DNA from: an uncultured Bacteroidales bacterium
GTDB lineage: Bacteria > Bacteroidota > Bacteroidia > Bacteroidales > P3
DNA: 64,000 bases
Direction of reading: 5' to 3'
Assembly (NCBI GenBank): GCA_947168665.1
Contig: CAMVMX010000002.1
Location: 186,001-250,000 of the forward strand
Part shown: positions 56,201 to 64,000 of the stretch, piece after piece
Layout: each line of letters opens with the position of its first letter
Position numbering within the stretch: the stretch's first letter is position 1
Notes under the pieces: generated by a model
Database searches by the model: none
The model's input: the letters and a program-made list of their open reading frames with translations, nothing else
What the model was told of the DNA's origin: nothing
Position numbers and translations under genes: made by a program

Positions 56201-58655
56201 TGATCTGGGTCTGGTTCGTCGTGGTGGTGTAGTCCTCGAAGCCCTCTGTCCAAGGCAGGGTGGCAATGGGCGCGCAGCCTGTCGCGAAACTGGTGCCGAT
56301 GGTGGTGGTCTCGGTGCCGTCATAGCAGATGGTGCTTACCGAGGCCGTATAGTTGGTGCCGGGGGTCAGGGTGTCGATGGTGATGACCGAATCGTAGAGG
56401 GTCTCGTTGACAATGGTGTCAGTGCCCTGCATCACTATAAAGTGGTACGAGCCGGTCATGGCGGGGTCATTGACCGTGAAGGTGGCACCAGTCGATGTGA
56501 CGTTGCTGACCGTCAAGCCGACGGGACGGGTGCACTCGGGTGCTTCATGCACATCGAGGTCGTCAATCCACCACCAGTAGTTATTGTTGGCGTTCTGCAC
56601 CTGCTGGATGGCGATGCGGGCGCTGTCGGGGGCATTGGCAAAGGTGACCTGCTCAAGAGTGTAGGTGGTATGGCCGGTGCCGCGGATGTAGGCGGTCTGC
56701 ACAAAGGTAGTGGTGTCCGTGATGTCGGTGATGTAACCCACGCGGAGGTCGCCAGCCGATGTGGTGTTCTCGGCCAGGCACCAGAAACTCAGTTCCAGAC
56801 CGCTGATCGGCTCTGCGAAGGAAGGCAGGACGGCCATCAGCGGGGTGCTGGCATAGCCGCTGAAACGCATCGAGCGGCTGCCGGTATGGACGCGGCTGCT
56901 TGTACTCACGATTGAGATATAGGAGCTGCTGCTCGAACTGCGGACAAAGTCCCAGCAGTTGATCTGGGTCTGGTTCGTCGTGGTGGAGTAGTCCTCGAAG
57001 CCCTCGTTCCAGGGGAGGCTGTCGATGGGCATGCACCGGGTCGCTCCGCTCACGGTGGAGATGAAGCTCGTGTCGTCTACGTCACACACGGCGCGCAGAC
57101 GGATGGCGTATTCGGTTCCGGGCGTGAGGTCAGTGAGGGTGTAGGGATTGGTGTAGATATAGTCCCACTCGCCGTTGTTCACGCTGATGGCCCATTCCGT
57201 CTCCGAGCCGCCGGCAGTCCAGCAGAGGGTCAGCTCGTCGGTCGTGGCGGCGGTGACGGCGAGGTTAGTAGGCTGAGGGCAGGTGAGGTGGTCAACGCTG
57301 ATGTTGTCCACAGCGGCGGGGGTGGAGGTGTTGGAGTAGTCGTCGTTAATCCAGACGAAGACCATGTTGTAGTTGCCGTCGGCCGGGATATTGAATGTGC
57401 CCGCAATCGTGTGCCAGTTGTCCGACCCGCTCAGGTAGCCGTTGTCAAGGGCCACGCAGCCCGTGGGGACACTGGCGTCGCTGAGGCCGGCCGGAGTCTG
57501 GTCGGCGGTGAACTCCATGGAGGCGGGGGCGATGAAGGCGCGCAGATAGTGATACGAGCCGTCGCCATGGCCTTTCCAGTCAAAACTATAGGTGTACATG
57601 CCCGAATCGAACGAGAAGGTGCGGTAGACGTATGACATAGACTCCACCGCGCTGGTATAGGCATACGAAGTGCCGCCGTCGTTGCTGACATAGAGCGAGT
57701 GCGAGCCGGCGCCATTGCTGGTGGCCGTGCCGATAAACCAGCCGTTGGTGGTGCCGTTGGCGGTCAGCCAAGCGGTGTCGTCGCCAGCCTCAAACGAGGT
57801 GCTGTAGGGATAATCGGTGACAGGTGTAACGTCAATCACCGTCACAACCAGCGTGGCCGTGTCGGCCCCGTGCGAATTGCTTGCGATCAGAGTGATGGTA
57901 TCGTTGCCCGTATTGCTGTAGGTGATAGTCAGCGTGTCGTTGTTGGCAGTCATCACGGCATCGCCCGAAGCCTGCATCAGCGAGTTCCAGCTGTACGTCA
58001 TCGGCGTGGCGCCGAGAACGGTGGCCGCGACAGTGAGGGGCTGGTTGAGCATGGCGATGAGGGAGGCAGGCATGTCCACCTCGGGTTCGCCCGGAATTTT
58101 CAGCGCGATGTCGTCCACCATCAAGGCGCACATGTCATAACTGTTGTAGTGGCGGAAAACCAGGTAAATCGTCTGCCCCGCAAAGCTGTCGAGCGAGAAA
58201 GTCCGCTCGGCCCACCCGTTGGGGGCCACCTCGCTGACCAGCTGTGTGGCCGTGGCGATGGCCGCCGCCGTGGTGTCGGTGCAGACATAGAGGGCGTACT
58301 GGTCCATGTAGGCCGGGCAGGTGCGGCTCACCCAATAGCTGACTGACAGGTCGGCCTGCACGGTGATAGCCGGGCTGATGAGGAAGTTGTTGGGGTTCCA
58401 TGCCGAGCCCGTCCCGTCGGGGTCGGCGTCGTAGGACCACGATGAGGCATAATAGCTGCCGCCGTGTGCGGCAACCCCTTCGTCAACCCCCATTGAGCGG
58501 AACCAGTTGTGGCCGTCGGCATCGGCGTCGACTACCGTCCAACCGTCCATCCCGCTCTCAAACCCTTGGTTGTAGGGGAATGACGTAATCTGCGCCTGGG
58601 TCGACAGGCAACCCATCAGCGCAAAGAACGCAAATAGTTTGTTGATACGTTTCAT
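53253..58655 (-). CDS. Giant T9SS-exported surface protein
   Basis: Predicted 1800 aa. A signal peptide (MKRINKLFAFFALMGCLSTQ-A) opens the protein. Several jelly-roll, MAM-like or choice-of-anchor domains follow (FPYNQGFESGMDGWTVVD, YPYSTSFEAGDDTAW, FPWYEDFNSDASWTCW, FPFTEGFESSDLGCW), interleaved with Fn3-like segments (LTGLSPNTTYAVKVQALCSD) and Ig/PKD-like repeats. Residues about 1475-1615 are two InlB-like repeats (GYHFVAWMSG, GFHFVNWTNQ). The final 75 residues (TLYPNPATTVLTLSGI..GAYFVRITGDK..RKLVVK) are a type A T9SS sorting domain. It is likely a cell-surface adhesin or binding protein. Confidence 0.93.
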   Translation of the reverse strand: MKRINKLFAFFALMGCLSTQAQITSFPYNQGFESGMDGWTVVDADADGHNWFRSMGVDEGVAAHGGSYYASSWSYDADPDGTGSAWNPNNFLISPAITVQADLSVSYWVSRTCPAYMDQYALYVCTDTTAAAIATATQLVSEVAPNGWAERTFSLDSFAGQTIYLVFRHYNSYDMCALMVDDIALKIPGEPEVDMPASLIAMLNQPLTVAATVLGATPMTYSWNSLMQASGDAVMTANNDTLTITYSNTGNDTITLIASNSHGADTATLVVTVIDVTPVTDYPYSTSFEAGDDTAWLTANGTTNGWFIGTATSNGAGSHSLYVSNDGGTSYAYTSAVESMSYVYRTFSFDSGMYTYSFDWKGHGDGSYHYLRAFIAPASMEFTADQTPAGLSDASVPTGCVALDNGYLSGSDNWHTIAGTFNIPADGNYNMVFVWINDDYSNTSTPAAVDNISVDHLTCPQPTNLAVTAATTDELTLCWTAGGSETEWAISVNNGEWDYIYTNPYTLTDLTPGTEYAIRLRAVCDVDDTSFISTVSGATRCMPIDSLPWNEGFEDYSTTTNQTQINCWDFVRSSSSSSYISIVSTSSRVHTGSRSMRFSGYASTPLMAVLPSFAEPISGLELSFWCLAENTTSAGDLRVGYITDITDTTTFVQTAYIRGTGHTTYTLEQVTFANAPDSARIAIQQVQNANNNYWWWIDDLDVHEAPECTRPVGLTVSNVTSTGATFTVNDPAMTGSYHFIVMQGTDTIVNETLYDSVITIDTLTPGTNYTASVSTICYDGTETTTIGTSFATGCAPIATLPWTEGFEDYTTTTNQTQINCWDFVRSSSSSSYISIVSTSSRVHTGSRSMRFSGYASTPLMAVLPSFAEPISGLELSFWCLAENTTSAGDLRVGYITDITDTTTFVQTAYIRGTGHTTYTLEQVTFANAPDSARIAIQQVQNANNNYWWWIDDLDVHEAPECSRPTSVSVADITENEATVTINDIAWAGNYHLVILSGTDTVVNETIYDTSFYIDTLAPATNYTVIVSTICPDGTETSTISTSFNTACGVVSSFPWYEDFNSDASWTCWSTYNFDNNDNSDWSRNSNGYAVSGYNDEGNANDWLITPAIVVPYNANGLSLTWKAYGDSYSTDFSHLTVRLSTQGTDTASFTTVLSSATLPDDVWTTYSASLSAYAGDTVRIAFIHDSYNDDGPRIDSVGVRFSLMPRVLLPATAYRSNVGETLGLRAILSEGDSTGLVYSWSNTLAGSTLTTLGDSVNIAYTAAGIDTITVVATNSHGSDTAHATVTVLNCTVVSTFPFTEGFESSDLGCWSTIDANNDGHDWYFGSEVSSIYTSYATPHSGNECLISESYTMTSSLAITPDNYLVSPAIALPATGTATLTWYDYSYASYPAEHYSVYVSTTGATAADFLATTAVFDTTLSSDTAWHLRSVDLSSYAGQTIHIAFRHHDCYDEYFLALDDITVSYDSAVAPVQYTVSLTTADATMGTVSPAGVTTVNEGDNFTATATANSGYHFVAWMSGTAQVSTNNPYTFAVTANTSLTATFEADTQEVVYYTVAVNSADETMGTVSSTATGSVAENTSITVTAQANEGFHFVNWTNQDDYTVSTTESYTFVVTANITLTANFAADTTPQPDCLTPTQVAASNVTANSAVISWTANGNESRWLIDFNGQQVTADSNPFTLTGLSPNTTYAVKVQALCSDTETSEWSEAASFTTLQLEGIDDVNGTAITLYPNPATTVLTLSGINGHADVTIMDVNGRTCGKWVVENGSTTLDISRLAQGAYFVRITGDKVNATRKLVVK
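55778..56974 (-). repeat. Two identical internal modules of the T9SS surface protein
   Basis: A segment of about 435-450 bp at 55780-56215 recurs at 56539-56974, 759 bp (253 codons) apart, with no difference that I could see. It encodes NCWDFVRSSSSSSYISIVST through YWWWIDDLDVHEAPEC. The sequence between and around the copies differs, so identity is confined to this module, consistent with recent duplication or gene conversion. Confidence 0.9.
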
Positions 58656-58737
58656 GATTTTTTTTTGATGTTGTTATAATGTTTTTAACTTAATTCCCTG
58701 TATGTTAATAAAAGAATGATATTTTGTTTTGGTGCTG

Positions 58738-58745
58738 CAAATATA
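58738..58745 (-). promoter_or_regulatory. -7 box for the T9SS surface-protein gene
   Basis: The minus strand reads TATATTTG, a perfect TAnnTTTG match; the leader to the ATG at 58655 would be about 75 nt. The -33 region is not distinct. Confidence 0.65.
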
Positions 58746-59138
58746 CGAATAATAACACTTGTCAGATATTCTGACGCAAAGATTTATCAACAATGCTTTG
58801 CGGATCGCGGTTACCTTTTATGCAAAATCTTGATATACAATATCAAAATATGCAATTGTCAAGAATGTTAAAAATCCCCAAACACTCTCGCTTCGTTCCA
58901 GTTGCTGTGCTTGGCCGCTCCATCTACACCATTTTTTCATGCCGCGCGGGTAGGGATGGCGGGCGAGGGTTTTTGAAAAGCCGTAGCAGGAGCGGACTCA
59001 GAGCGAAGCCTCGACGAACCTTCAACGAAGCTTCCCCTCGGCCGAAGGCTGCCGGCCGGGGCTCTTTTTTTGAGGGACGGGGCAATTTAATTGCCGATTC
59101 CGCGTTAGGGGGTCACCAAACATAAAACGAAACAACAA
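58746..59138 (+). other. Non-coding stretch before clpP with a GC-rich hairpin
   Basis: No gene is supported here. At about 59030-59070 an imperfect stem (CCCCTCGGCCG with CGGCCGGGG, flanked by AGC/GCT) is followed by CTCTTTTTTT, a terminator-like shape on the + strand pointing at clpP. Since no + strand gene precedes it, it may be an attenuator or the end of a small RNA. No consensus promoter was found for clpP. Confidence 0.4.
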
Positions 59139-59813
59139 ATGACAGAATTTGAAAAATATGCCACCAAACACTGTGGCATCAGTAGTACGACCTATGCCAA
59201 GTACACCTCGGCCATCAACAACTCGCTGACCCCCTACATCGTGGAGGAACGCCAGCTGAATGTGGCGCAGATGGATGTGTTCAGCCGTTTGATGATGGAC
59301 CGCATTATCTTTCTCGGGACGGCGATTGACGATTATACGGCCAATGTGATTCAGGCGCAGTTGCTTTTCCTGGAGAGTGTGGACAGCGAGAAGGATATAC
59401 AGATTTACCTCAACTCGCCGGGAGGGTCGGTCTATGCCGGCCTCGGCATTTACGACACGATGCAGTACATCCAGCCCAAGATTGCCACCATCTGCACGGG
59501 GCTGGCCGCCTCGATGGCCAGTGTGCTGCTCTGCGCCGGCGAGAAGGGGATGCGTTGCGCCCTGCCCCACGCCCGCGTGATGATTCACCAGCCGATGGGT
59601 GGCGCCGACGGACAGGCCACGGATATGGAAATCACGGTGCGCGAGATTCTGAAGCTGAAAAAGGAGCTTTACGAAATCATTGCCAACCACAGTGGGCAGA
59701 CTTTCGAGCAGGTGGAGAAGGACAGCGACCGCGACCACTGGTTCACCGCCGAGGAGGCCAAGGCTTACGGCATGATTGACGAGGTGCTGACCAAGAAGAC
59801 GGGCGTTGAATAG
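59139..59813 (+). CDS. clpP: ATP-dependent Clp protease proteolytic subunit
   Basis: Predicted 224 aa. Serine peptidase forming the ClpP barrel. The nucleophile Ser lies in TGLAASMASVLL (about residue 125), His in VMIHQPMGGADG (about 150), and the Asp in EKDSDRDHWFTAEEA. INNSLTPYIVEERQLNVAQM is the Bacteroidota-type N-terminal segment. Neither tig nor clpX is adjacent, unlike the common tig-clpP-clpX order. dut follows after 63 nt. Confidence 0.98.
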   Translation: MTEFEKYATKHCGISSTTYAKYTSAINNSLTPYIVEERQLNVAQMDVFSRLMMDRIIFLGTAIDDYTANVIQAQLLFLESVDSEKDIQIYLNSPGGSVYAGLGIYDTMQYIQPKIATICTGLAASMASVLLCAGEKGMRCALPHARVMIHQPMGGADGQATDMEITVREILKLKKELYEIIANHSGQTFEQVEKDSDRDHWFTAEEAKAYGMIDEVLTKKTGVE

Positions 59814-59876
59814 TGCCACACGGCCCGGGGCCGCCGCCCTTATGGCCCCGGTCCTCGGGCTGCCTAAAAAGAACCG

Positions 59877-60320
59877 ATGACGATGCAAGTGAAGTTTATC
59901 AACAAGAGCCATCACCCGCTGCCGCGCTATGAGACGCGGCAGTCGGCGGGCATGGATTTGCGGGCGTTTCTGCCCGACGGGCCTGTGACGCTGAAGCCGC
60001 TGCAGCGCGGACTGGTGAAGACGGGACTGTTCATGGAACTGCCCGAGGGCTATGAGGCGCAGGTGCGCCCCCGCAGCGGATTGGCGCTGAAGAAGGGCGT
60101 GACGGTGCTCAACTCGCCCGGGACGATTGACGCCGACTATCGTGGCGAGATTTGTGTGATATTGATTAATCTGTCGGACGAGGAGTTTGTGGTGAACGAT
60201 GGCGAGCGCATCGCGCAGATGGTTATCGCCCGCCATGAGCAGGCCGAAGTGGTGCAGGTGGAGGAGCTAAGCGACACCGAGCGCGGCACAGGCGGTTTTG
60301 GACACACGGGGAAGAAGTGA
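59877..60320 (+). CDS. dut: Deoxyuridine 5'-triphosphate nucleotidohydrolase
   Basis: Predicted 147 aa. Trimeric dUTPase that hydrolyses dUTP to dUMP. All five motifs are present: [40 protein letters not shown] and the C-terminal [10 protein letters not shown]. The start at 59877 gives [20 protein letters not shown]. The 63-nt gap before it contains a GC-rich GGGGCC/GGCCCC inverted repeat. Confidence 0.98.
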   Translation: MTMQVKFINKSHHPLPRYETRQSAGMDLRAFLPDGPVTLKPLQRGLVKTGLFMELPEGYEAQVRPRSGLALKKGVTVLNSPGTIDADYRGEICVILINLSDEEFVVNDGERIAQMVIARHEQAEVVQVEELSDTERGTGGFGHTGKK

Positions 60321-60355
60321 GTCCCGGTGGGGTATAAGGCTGAAAGGAGTGTGGA

Positions 60356-61579
60356 ATGAGAGCCAAGTTGTTGAAATATATGCTTTGCGTATGCTGCACG
60401 GCCACACTGTTTGCCGCAGGGTGCAGTGCGCAGGTGCCTCCACCCCGTGCCGACAAGGAGTTGCGTGTGGGCGCCGAGGTGATGTTGGCTGGCGAGTATG
60501 CCATTTTCCCTCCTTCCCGTGTGGCGGTGGTGGGCAACCAGACTTCGGTGGTGGGCGGCACACACTTGGTGGACACGCTGTTAGGCCAGGGGGTCAGGGT
60601 GGTGAAGATATTCTGCCCGGAGCATGGTTTCCGCGGCACGGCGGCGGCCGGTGCCAAGGTGGACAACAGTGTCGACTCCGCTACGGGGTTGCCCATCGTG
60701 TCCCTATATGGCAAGAATAAGAAGCCGACGCCCGCGCAGTTGGCGGACGTGGATGTGGTCATTTTCGACCTGCAGGATGTGGGCTGCCGGTTTTATACTT
60801 ATCTGTCCACGCTGCATTATGTGATGGAGGCCTGCGCCGAGAGCGGCAAGTCCTTGCTGGTGCTGGACCGACCCAACCCTAACGGGCATTATGTGGACGG
60901 CCCGGTGCTGGACACGGCGCGGCTCCGCTCGTTTGTGGGGATGCATCCTGTCCCGATTGTCTATGGCATGACCATCGGCGAGTATGCCCGCATGATTAAC
61001 GGTGAGGGCTGGCTGGCTGGCGGCAAGCGCTGTAGGCTGGGGGTGGTGCCCATGCGGGGGTATGTGCGCGACAGTGTCTATGCGCTGCCAGTGCCGCCGT
61101 CGCCCAATCTGCGCAACGCTCATGCTGTGGCGTTGTATCCCTCGCTTTGCCTCTTCGAGGGGACGAATGTGAGTGTGGGCCGCGGCACCGACTGGCCTTT
61201 CGAGGTGATAGGCACCCCGTTCAGCACGGTGTGGGACCGGGGTTCGACGTTTGGCGAGCAGAAGGCCCCGGCTATGGTCTTCACTCCCCAAGGGGGCAAG
61301 AAGTGCTTCGGGATTGACCTTCGGGGTGTGGAACCGTTGCCGTGCATCGACCTCTCGTGGCTCAGGATGATGTACAGCCTGTCTCGCCCGGGGATGTTCT
61401 TCCTGAAAAACAACTTCTTCGACAAGTTGGCAGGCACCACGGAGTTGCGCCTCCAGCTGGAGCGCGGGGCAGGGGAGGAGGAAATCAGGACCTCGTGGCA
61501 GGAGGGGTTGGAACGGTTCAAGGAGGTGCGCCACCGTTACTTGATGTACCCCGATGCGGACGAGGCAGGGGCAAGATGA
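60356..61579 (+). CDS. namZ: Exo-beta-N-acetylmuramidase, NamZ/DUF1343 family
   Basis: Predicted 407 aa. The N-terminus is a secretion signal (MLCVCCTATLFAAGCSAQ) that may be a lipoprotein signal with Cys in AAGC. The DUF1343 core shows GNQTSVVGGTHLVDTLL, FCPEHGFRGTAAAGAKVDNS, PIVSLYGKNKKPTPAQL, FDLQDVGCRFYTYLSTLHYV, DRPNPNGHYVDGPVLD, FEGTNVSVGRGTDWPFEVIG. Members of this family (GH171) release terminal N-acetylmuramic acid from peptidoglycan fragments. AAAGGAG precedes the start. It follows dut by 35 nt. Confidence 0.9.
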   Translation: MRAKLLKYMLCVCCTATLFAAGCSAQVPPPRADKELRVGAEVMLAGEYAIFPPSRVAVVGNQTSVVGGTHLVDTLLGQGVRVVKIFCPEHGFRGTAAAGAKVDNSVDSATGLPIVSLYGKNKKPTPAQLADVDVVIFDLQDVGCRFYTYLSTLHYVMEACAESGKSLLVLDRPNPNGHYVDGPVLDTARLRSFVGMHPVPIVYGMTIGEYARMINGEGWLAGGKRCRLGVVPMRGYVRDSVYALPVPPSPNLRNAHAVALYPSLCLFEGTNVSVGRGTDWPFEVIGTPFSTVWDRGSTFGEQKAPAMVFTPQGGKKCFGIDLRGVEPLPCIDLSWLRMMYSLSRPGMFFLKNNFFDKLAGTTELRLQLERGAGEEEIRTSWQEGLERFKEVRHRYLMYPDADEAGAR

Positions 61580-61725
61580 GACGGCGAGAAACACTTTTTT
61601 TTATCCATGTCAAAAAAAAAGTGTAATTTAGCACATTAATTTGGTGTGTTGTGTGCGGTGTTTTTTTCGGCACAACGTGCTAATATTAATATAATTGCGT
61701 TATAGTAAGAAACAACAGTTCATAT

Positions 61726-64000
61726 ATGAAAACGATTAGAAAAGGTTTCACACTACTGGCTATAGCCCTGCTTTGGTCAGGCATGGCTGTGGCACAAAAC
61801 AGTGTCGCCACGTTGGCCGACCAACAGTTCATGAATAAGCAATATACCCTTGCTTTGGAGAGCTATCAGAAGGCCTACGACCGCGTATCGAGCAACAGGG
61901 CTGAAAAGAACCGTATTTACTTCCAGATTGGCGAGTGCTACCGCTTGATGTACAACTACCCCAAGGCCGAGCATACGTACCACCGCCTCATACAGGCCGG
62001 CTACTACACCGTAGAGCCCAAACTTTATTATTACATGGCTGAGATGTGCCGGTTCAACGGCAAGTTCGACGAGGCCGACGGCTACTACGACAAGTATTTG
62101 GAGCTGGTGCCGGGCGACAAGTTGTGCCTGACGCGCAAAAAATCGCTCATTGATGTCACCCGCTGGGCAGCCGAGCGCAGCCGCCACGTCATCACCAAGC
62201 TGGCCGACTGGAGCACGGACTATAACGACTGGTCGCTCCGATTCGTGGGCGACGACACCAATACGCTGGTCTTCACCTCGTCGCGCTATGGCTCGGACGA
62301 GGAGGAGGGCAAGGATGTGTGGACGGGACAGAATTTCTCGTCGCTCTACTCGGTCTACAAGGATCGCAACGGGCAGTGGACTGATGTTCCGGCCCTCTAC
62401 GACAATAGCGGCAAAATCAACACCTCGAGCAATGAGGGTGAAGCCTGCTTCTCGCCCGACGGGACAACCATCTATTTCTCGCGATGCAAGATAGTGGAGC
62501 ACGAGTCCCACGGGTGCGCCATCTACACTTCGACCAAGGCTGCCGCCGCCGACAAGAAGAAGGCCGCCAAGAAGACCAAGGCTAAGAAGTCGACCAAGAC
62601 TACTAAGAAGAAGGATAAGGGCAAGAAAGGCAAGGACAAGGAAGAGGACACCGAGGAGAACAAGACTCCCGAAGAGGAGGTGGCTCCCGGCGAGTGGGCA
62701 ACTCCCGTGGCTATCAATCTGGGCGACACCAGTTACAACTACCTCTATCCCGCTATCACAAGCGATGGCCTGACCCTCTATTTCTGCTCCGATATGCCGG
62801 GCGGCGAGGGTGACTACGACATTTGGAAGTCGACCCGCGCCTCGCTGGCCGACGATTTCGGCAAGCCCGTCAACATGGGCCCTGTGGTCAATACTCCCGG
62901 ACGCGAGGCTTTCCCCGTGCTGCGTGGCGACTCGAACCTCTATTTCTCCTCCAACGGTCTGCCCGGTATCGGCGGTTACGATATCTACAAGACCCGCATC
63001 GGCAAGCGCATCTGCTCCAGACCGGAGAATTTGGGAGTGCCTATCAACTCCTCCTACGATGAGATGTCCATCATCTATTACCCCGAGAGCGATGCCAACC
63101 CGATGCTTGAGCGCGGCTACTTCTCCAGCAACCGTCCCTTCGACGACCCGCTGAACAAGAATACCGACAAGAAAGGCAAGAAAATTCCCCTGCCCACACT
63201 CAACCTCTATAAGTTCGAGCTGCCCCCGCTGCTTTACACCATCGAGGGTACTGTGCGCGACGAGAAATCGATGCAGCTGATTAAGGGCTGCAAGGTGAAA
63301 ATCGTGGGTTCTGACGGCTCAGAGGCCGAGACCTACACCGACAAGAAGGGATTCTACAAATTCAATAACAGCCAGGTGCGCGGCCAGGTAGTGTATAAGA
63401 TGTATCTCTCCAAGGTTGACTATTTCAGTCTTGAAGGTTCGGAAAGCACCATGGGCTATACGGTCGACAAGGACATTGTGCACGATTTCCGCATGGAGCC
63501 TGTTCCCCAGCAGCCTGTCGTCCTGCCCGAAATCCGCTACGACCTCTCCAAGTGGGATCTCAAGGAGGAGTTTATGGACTCCCTCATGGATCTCTATCTC
63601 GTCATGGTCAACAACCCCAGCATAGTGGTGGAAATACGCGCCCATACCGACTGCCGTCCCTTCATCGGCTTGACCAACGACACCCTCTCGCAGCGCCGTG
63701 CCCAGAGTGTGGTGGACTACCTGGCCAGCCGCGGCATTGAACGCGACCGCATGGTGGCAAAAGGCTATGCCGAGCGTGTACCCCGCACGCTGGACCGCGA
63801 CGTGTATATCGAGGTGGGCGGCAAACCCTTCATATTCTCGGCCGGCACGACGCTCGATTGCGACTACATCGCCGACCTCCCCACCCCCGAGCATCAGGAG
63901 GCTGCCCACCAGCTCAACCGCCGCATTGAGTTTATGATTCTCCGTTCCGACTATGTGTCCAAGCGCGTTGTCAACAACATGGCCTCCGATTCGGCCCTGG
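61726..64000 (+). CDS. porE: T9SS outer-membrane component PorE-like protein (partial, runs off the window)
   Basis: From the ATG at 61726 the frame is open to the end of the window (758 codons). A signal peptide (MKTIRKGFTLLAIALLWSGM, then AVAQ) precedes TPR-like helices (residues about 25-130), a PD40 beta-propeller (NEGEACFSPDGTTIYFSR, YPAITSDGLTLYFCSD, GREAFPVLRGDSNLYFSS), a carboxypeptidase-regulatory-like domain (YTIEGTVRDEKS..GFYKFNNS) and an OmpA-like peptidoglycan-binding domain (EIRAHTDCRP..LSQRRAQSVVDYLASRG). This order is that of PorE, which links the type IX secretion machine to peptidoglycan. A Lys/Glu-rich stretch of about 48 residues (270-318) interrupts the propeller. Only a weak -7 match (TAATTTAG, 61624-61631) was found. 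Confidence 0.85.
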   Translation, partial: MKTIRKGFTLLAIALLWSGMAVAQNSVATLADQQFMNKQYTLALESYQKAYDRVSSNRAEKNRIYFQIGECYRLMYNYPKAEHTYHRLIQAGYYTVEPKLYYYMAEMCRFNGKFDEADGYYDKYLELVPGDKLCLTRKKSLIDVTRWAAERSRHVITKLADWSTDYNDWSLRFVGDDTNTLVFTSSRYGSDEEEGKDVWTGQNFSSLYSVYKDRNGQWTDVPALYDNSGKINTSSNEGEACFSPDGTTIYFSRCKIVEHESHGCAIYTSTKAAAADKKKAAKKTKAKKSTKTTKKKDKGKKGKDKEEDTEENKTPEEEVAPGEWATPVAINLGDTSYNYLYPAITSDGLTLYFCSDMPGGEGDYDIWKSTRASLADDFGKPVNMGPVVNTPGREAFPVLRGDSNLYFSSNGLPGIGGYDIYKTRIGKRICSRPENLGVPINSSYDEMSIIYYPESDANPMLERGYFSSNRPFDDPLNKNTDKKGKKIPLPTLNLYKFELPPLLYTIEGTVRDEKSMQLIKGCKVKIVGSDGSEAETYTDKKGFYKFNNSQVRGQVVYKMYLSKVDYFSLEGSESTMGYTVDKDIVHDFRMEPVPQQPVVLPEIRYDLSKWDLKEEFMDSLMDLYLVMVNNPSIVVEIRAHTDCRPFIGLTNDTLSQRRAQSVVDYLASRGIERDRMVAKGYAERVPRTLDRDVYIEVGGKPFIFSAGTTLDCDYIADLPTPEHQEAAHQLNRRIEFMILRSDYVSKRVVNNMASDSAL

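Overview
The window looks like a chromosomal segment of a Bacteroidota bacterium, most likely order Bacteroidales. Three lines of evidence agree. Most transcription units start with the phylum's promoter (TTTG about 19 nt before TAnnTTTG). The ribosomal proteins and RpoA are Bacteroidales-like. Type IX secretion (T9SS) is represented by a PorE homologue and a surface protein with a C-terminal sorting domain. The genus cannot be resolved by eye. No rRNA, tRNA or CRISPR array was seen.

Layout. 1-5019 (-): a huge secreted protein of alternating CUB-like and Fn3-like modules, cut by the window edge. 5304-7883 (-): B12-dependent ribonucleotide reductase. 8230-11124 (+): a structured RNA followed by a TerB-like / coiled-coil membrane / vWA-like operon. 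11125-12800: an accessory patch with a YafQ-like toxin remnant, a perfect 16-bp inverted repeat and an AAA/DUF4143 ATPase. 12882-14136 (+): a frameshifted lipoprotein gene and an EFR1-type flavodoxin-ferredoxin. 14499-33376 (+): the fused str-S10-spc-alpha block from rpsL to rplQ, including fusA, secY, map, infA and rpoA, ended by a strong terminator; several gaps hold hairpins that could be regulatory. 33478-34770: eno. 35103-40220 (+): a lipoprotein, then an ECF sigma factor, a short membrane protein, a secreted protein and a TonB-receptor-like outer-membrane protein.

40501-44310 (+) is a markedly AT-rich island. It opens with a second structured RNA of the same architecture as the one at 8.3 kb, followed by two unknown coiled-coil membrane proteins; one carries near-perfect 153-bp tandem repeats. 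44424-48515 is a repeat-rich region built on a REP-associated IS200-like transposase, many palindromic REP units and two tandemly duplicated AAA/DUF4143 ATPase genes. 48648-53016 returns to core genes: lepA, a small membrane protein, trmD and an M23/LysM endopeptidase. 53253-58655 (-) is an 1800-residue T9SS surface protein with two identical internal modules. 59139-64000 (+) carries clpP, dut, a NamZ-type muramidase and the start of porE.

The most interesting observation is the pair of structured RNAs at 8.25-8.48 kb and 40.59-40.73 kb. They share an AA/ACC internal loop, a CACAA(A)GGT strand, a GTG/CAC helix and a CACGC/GCGTG apical hairpin, while their helices differ in sequence but still pair. 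Each has its own consensus promoter and lies 70-100 nt upstream of an accessory operon for membrane coiled-coil proteins. This may be an undescribed RNA-headed stress or defence cassette, or an sRNA family that tends to sit beside such operons.
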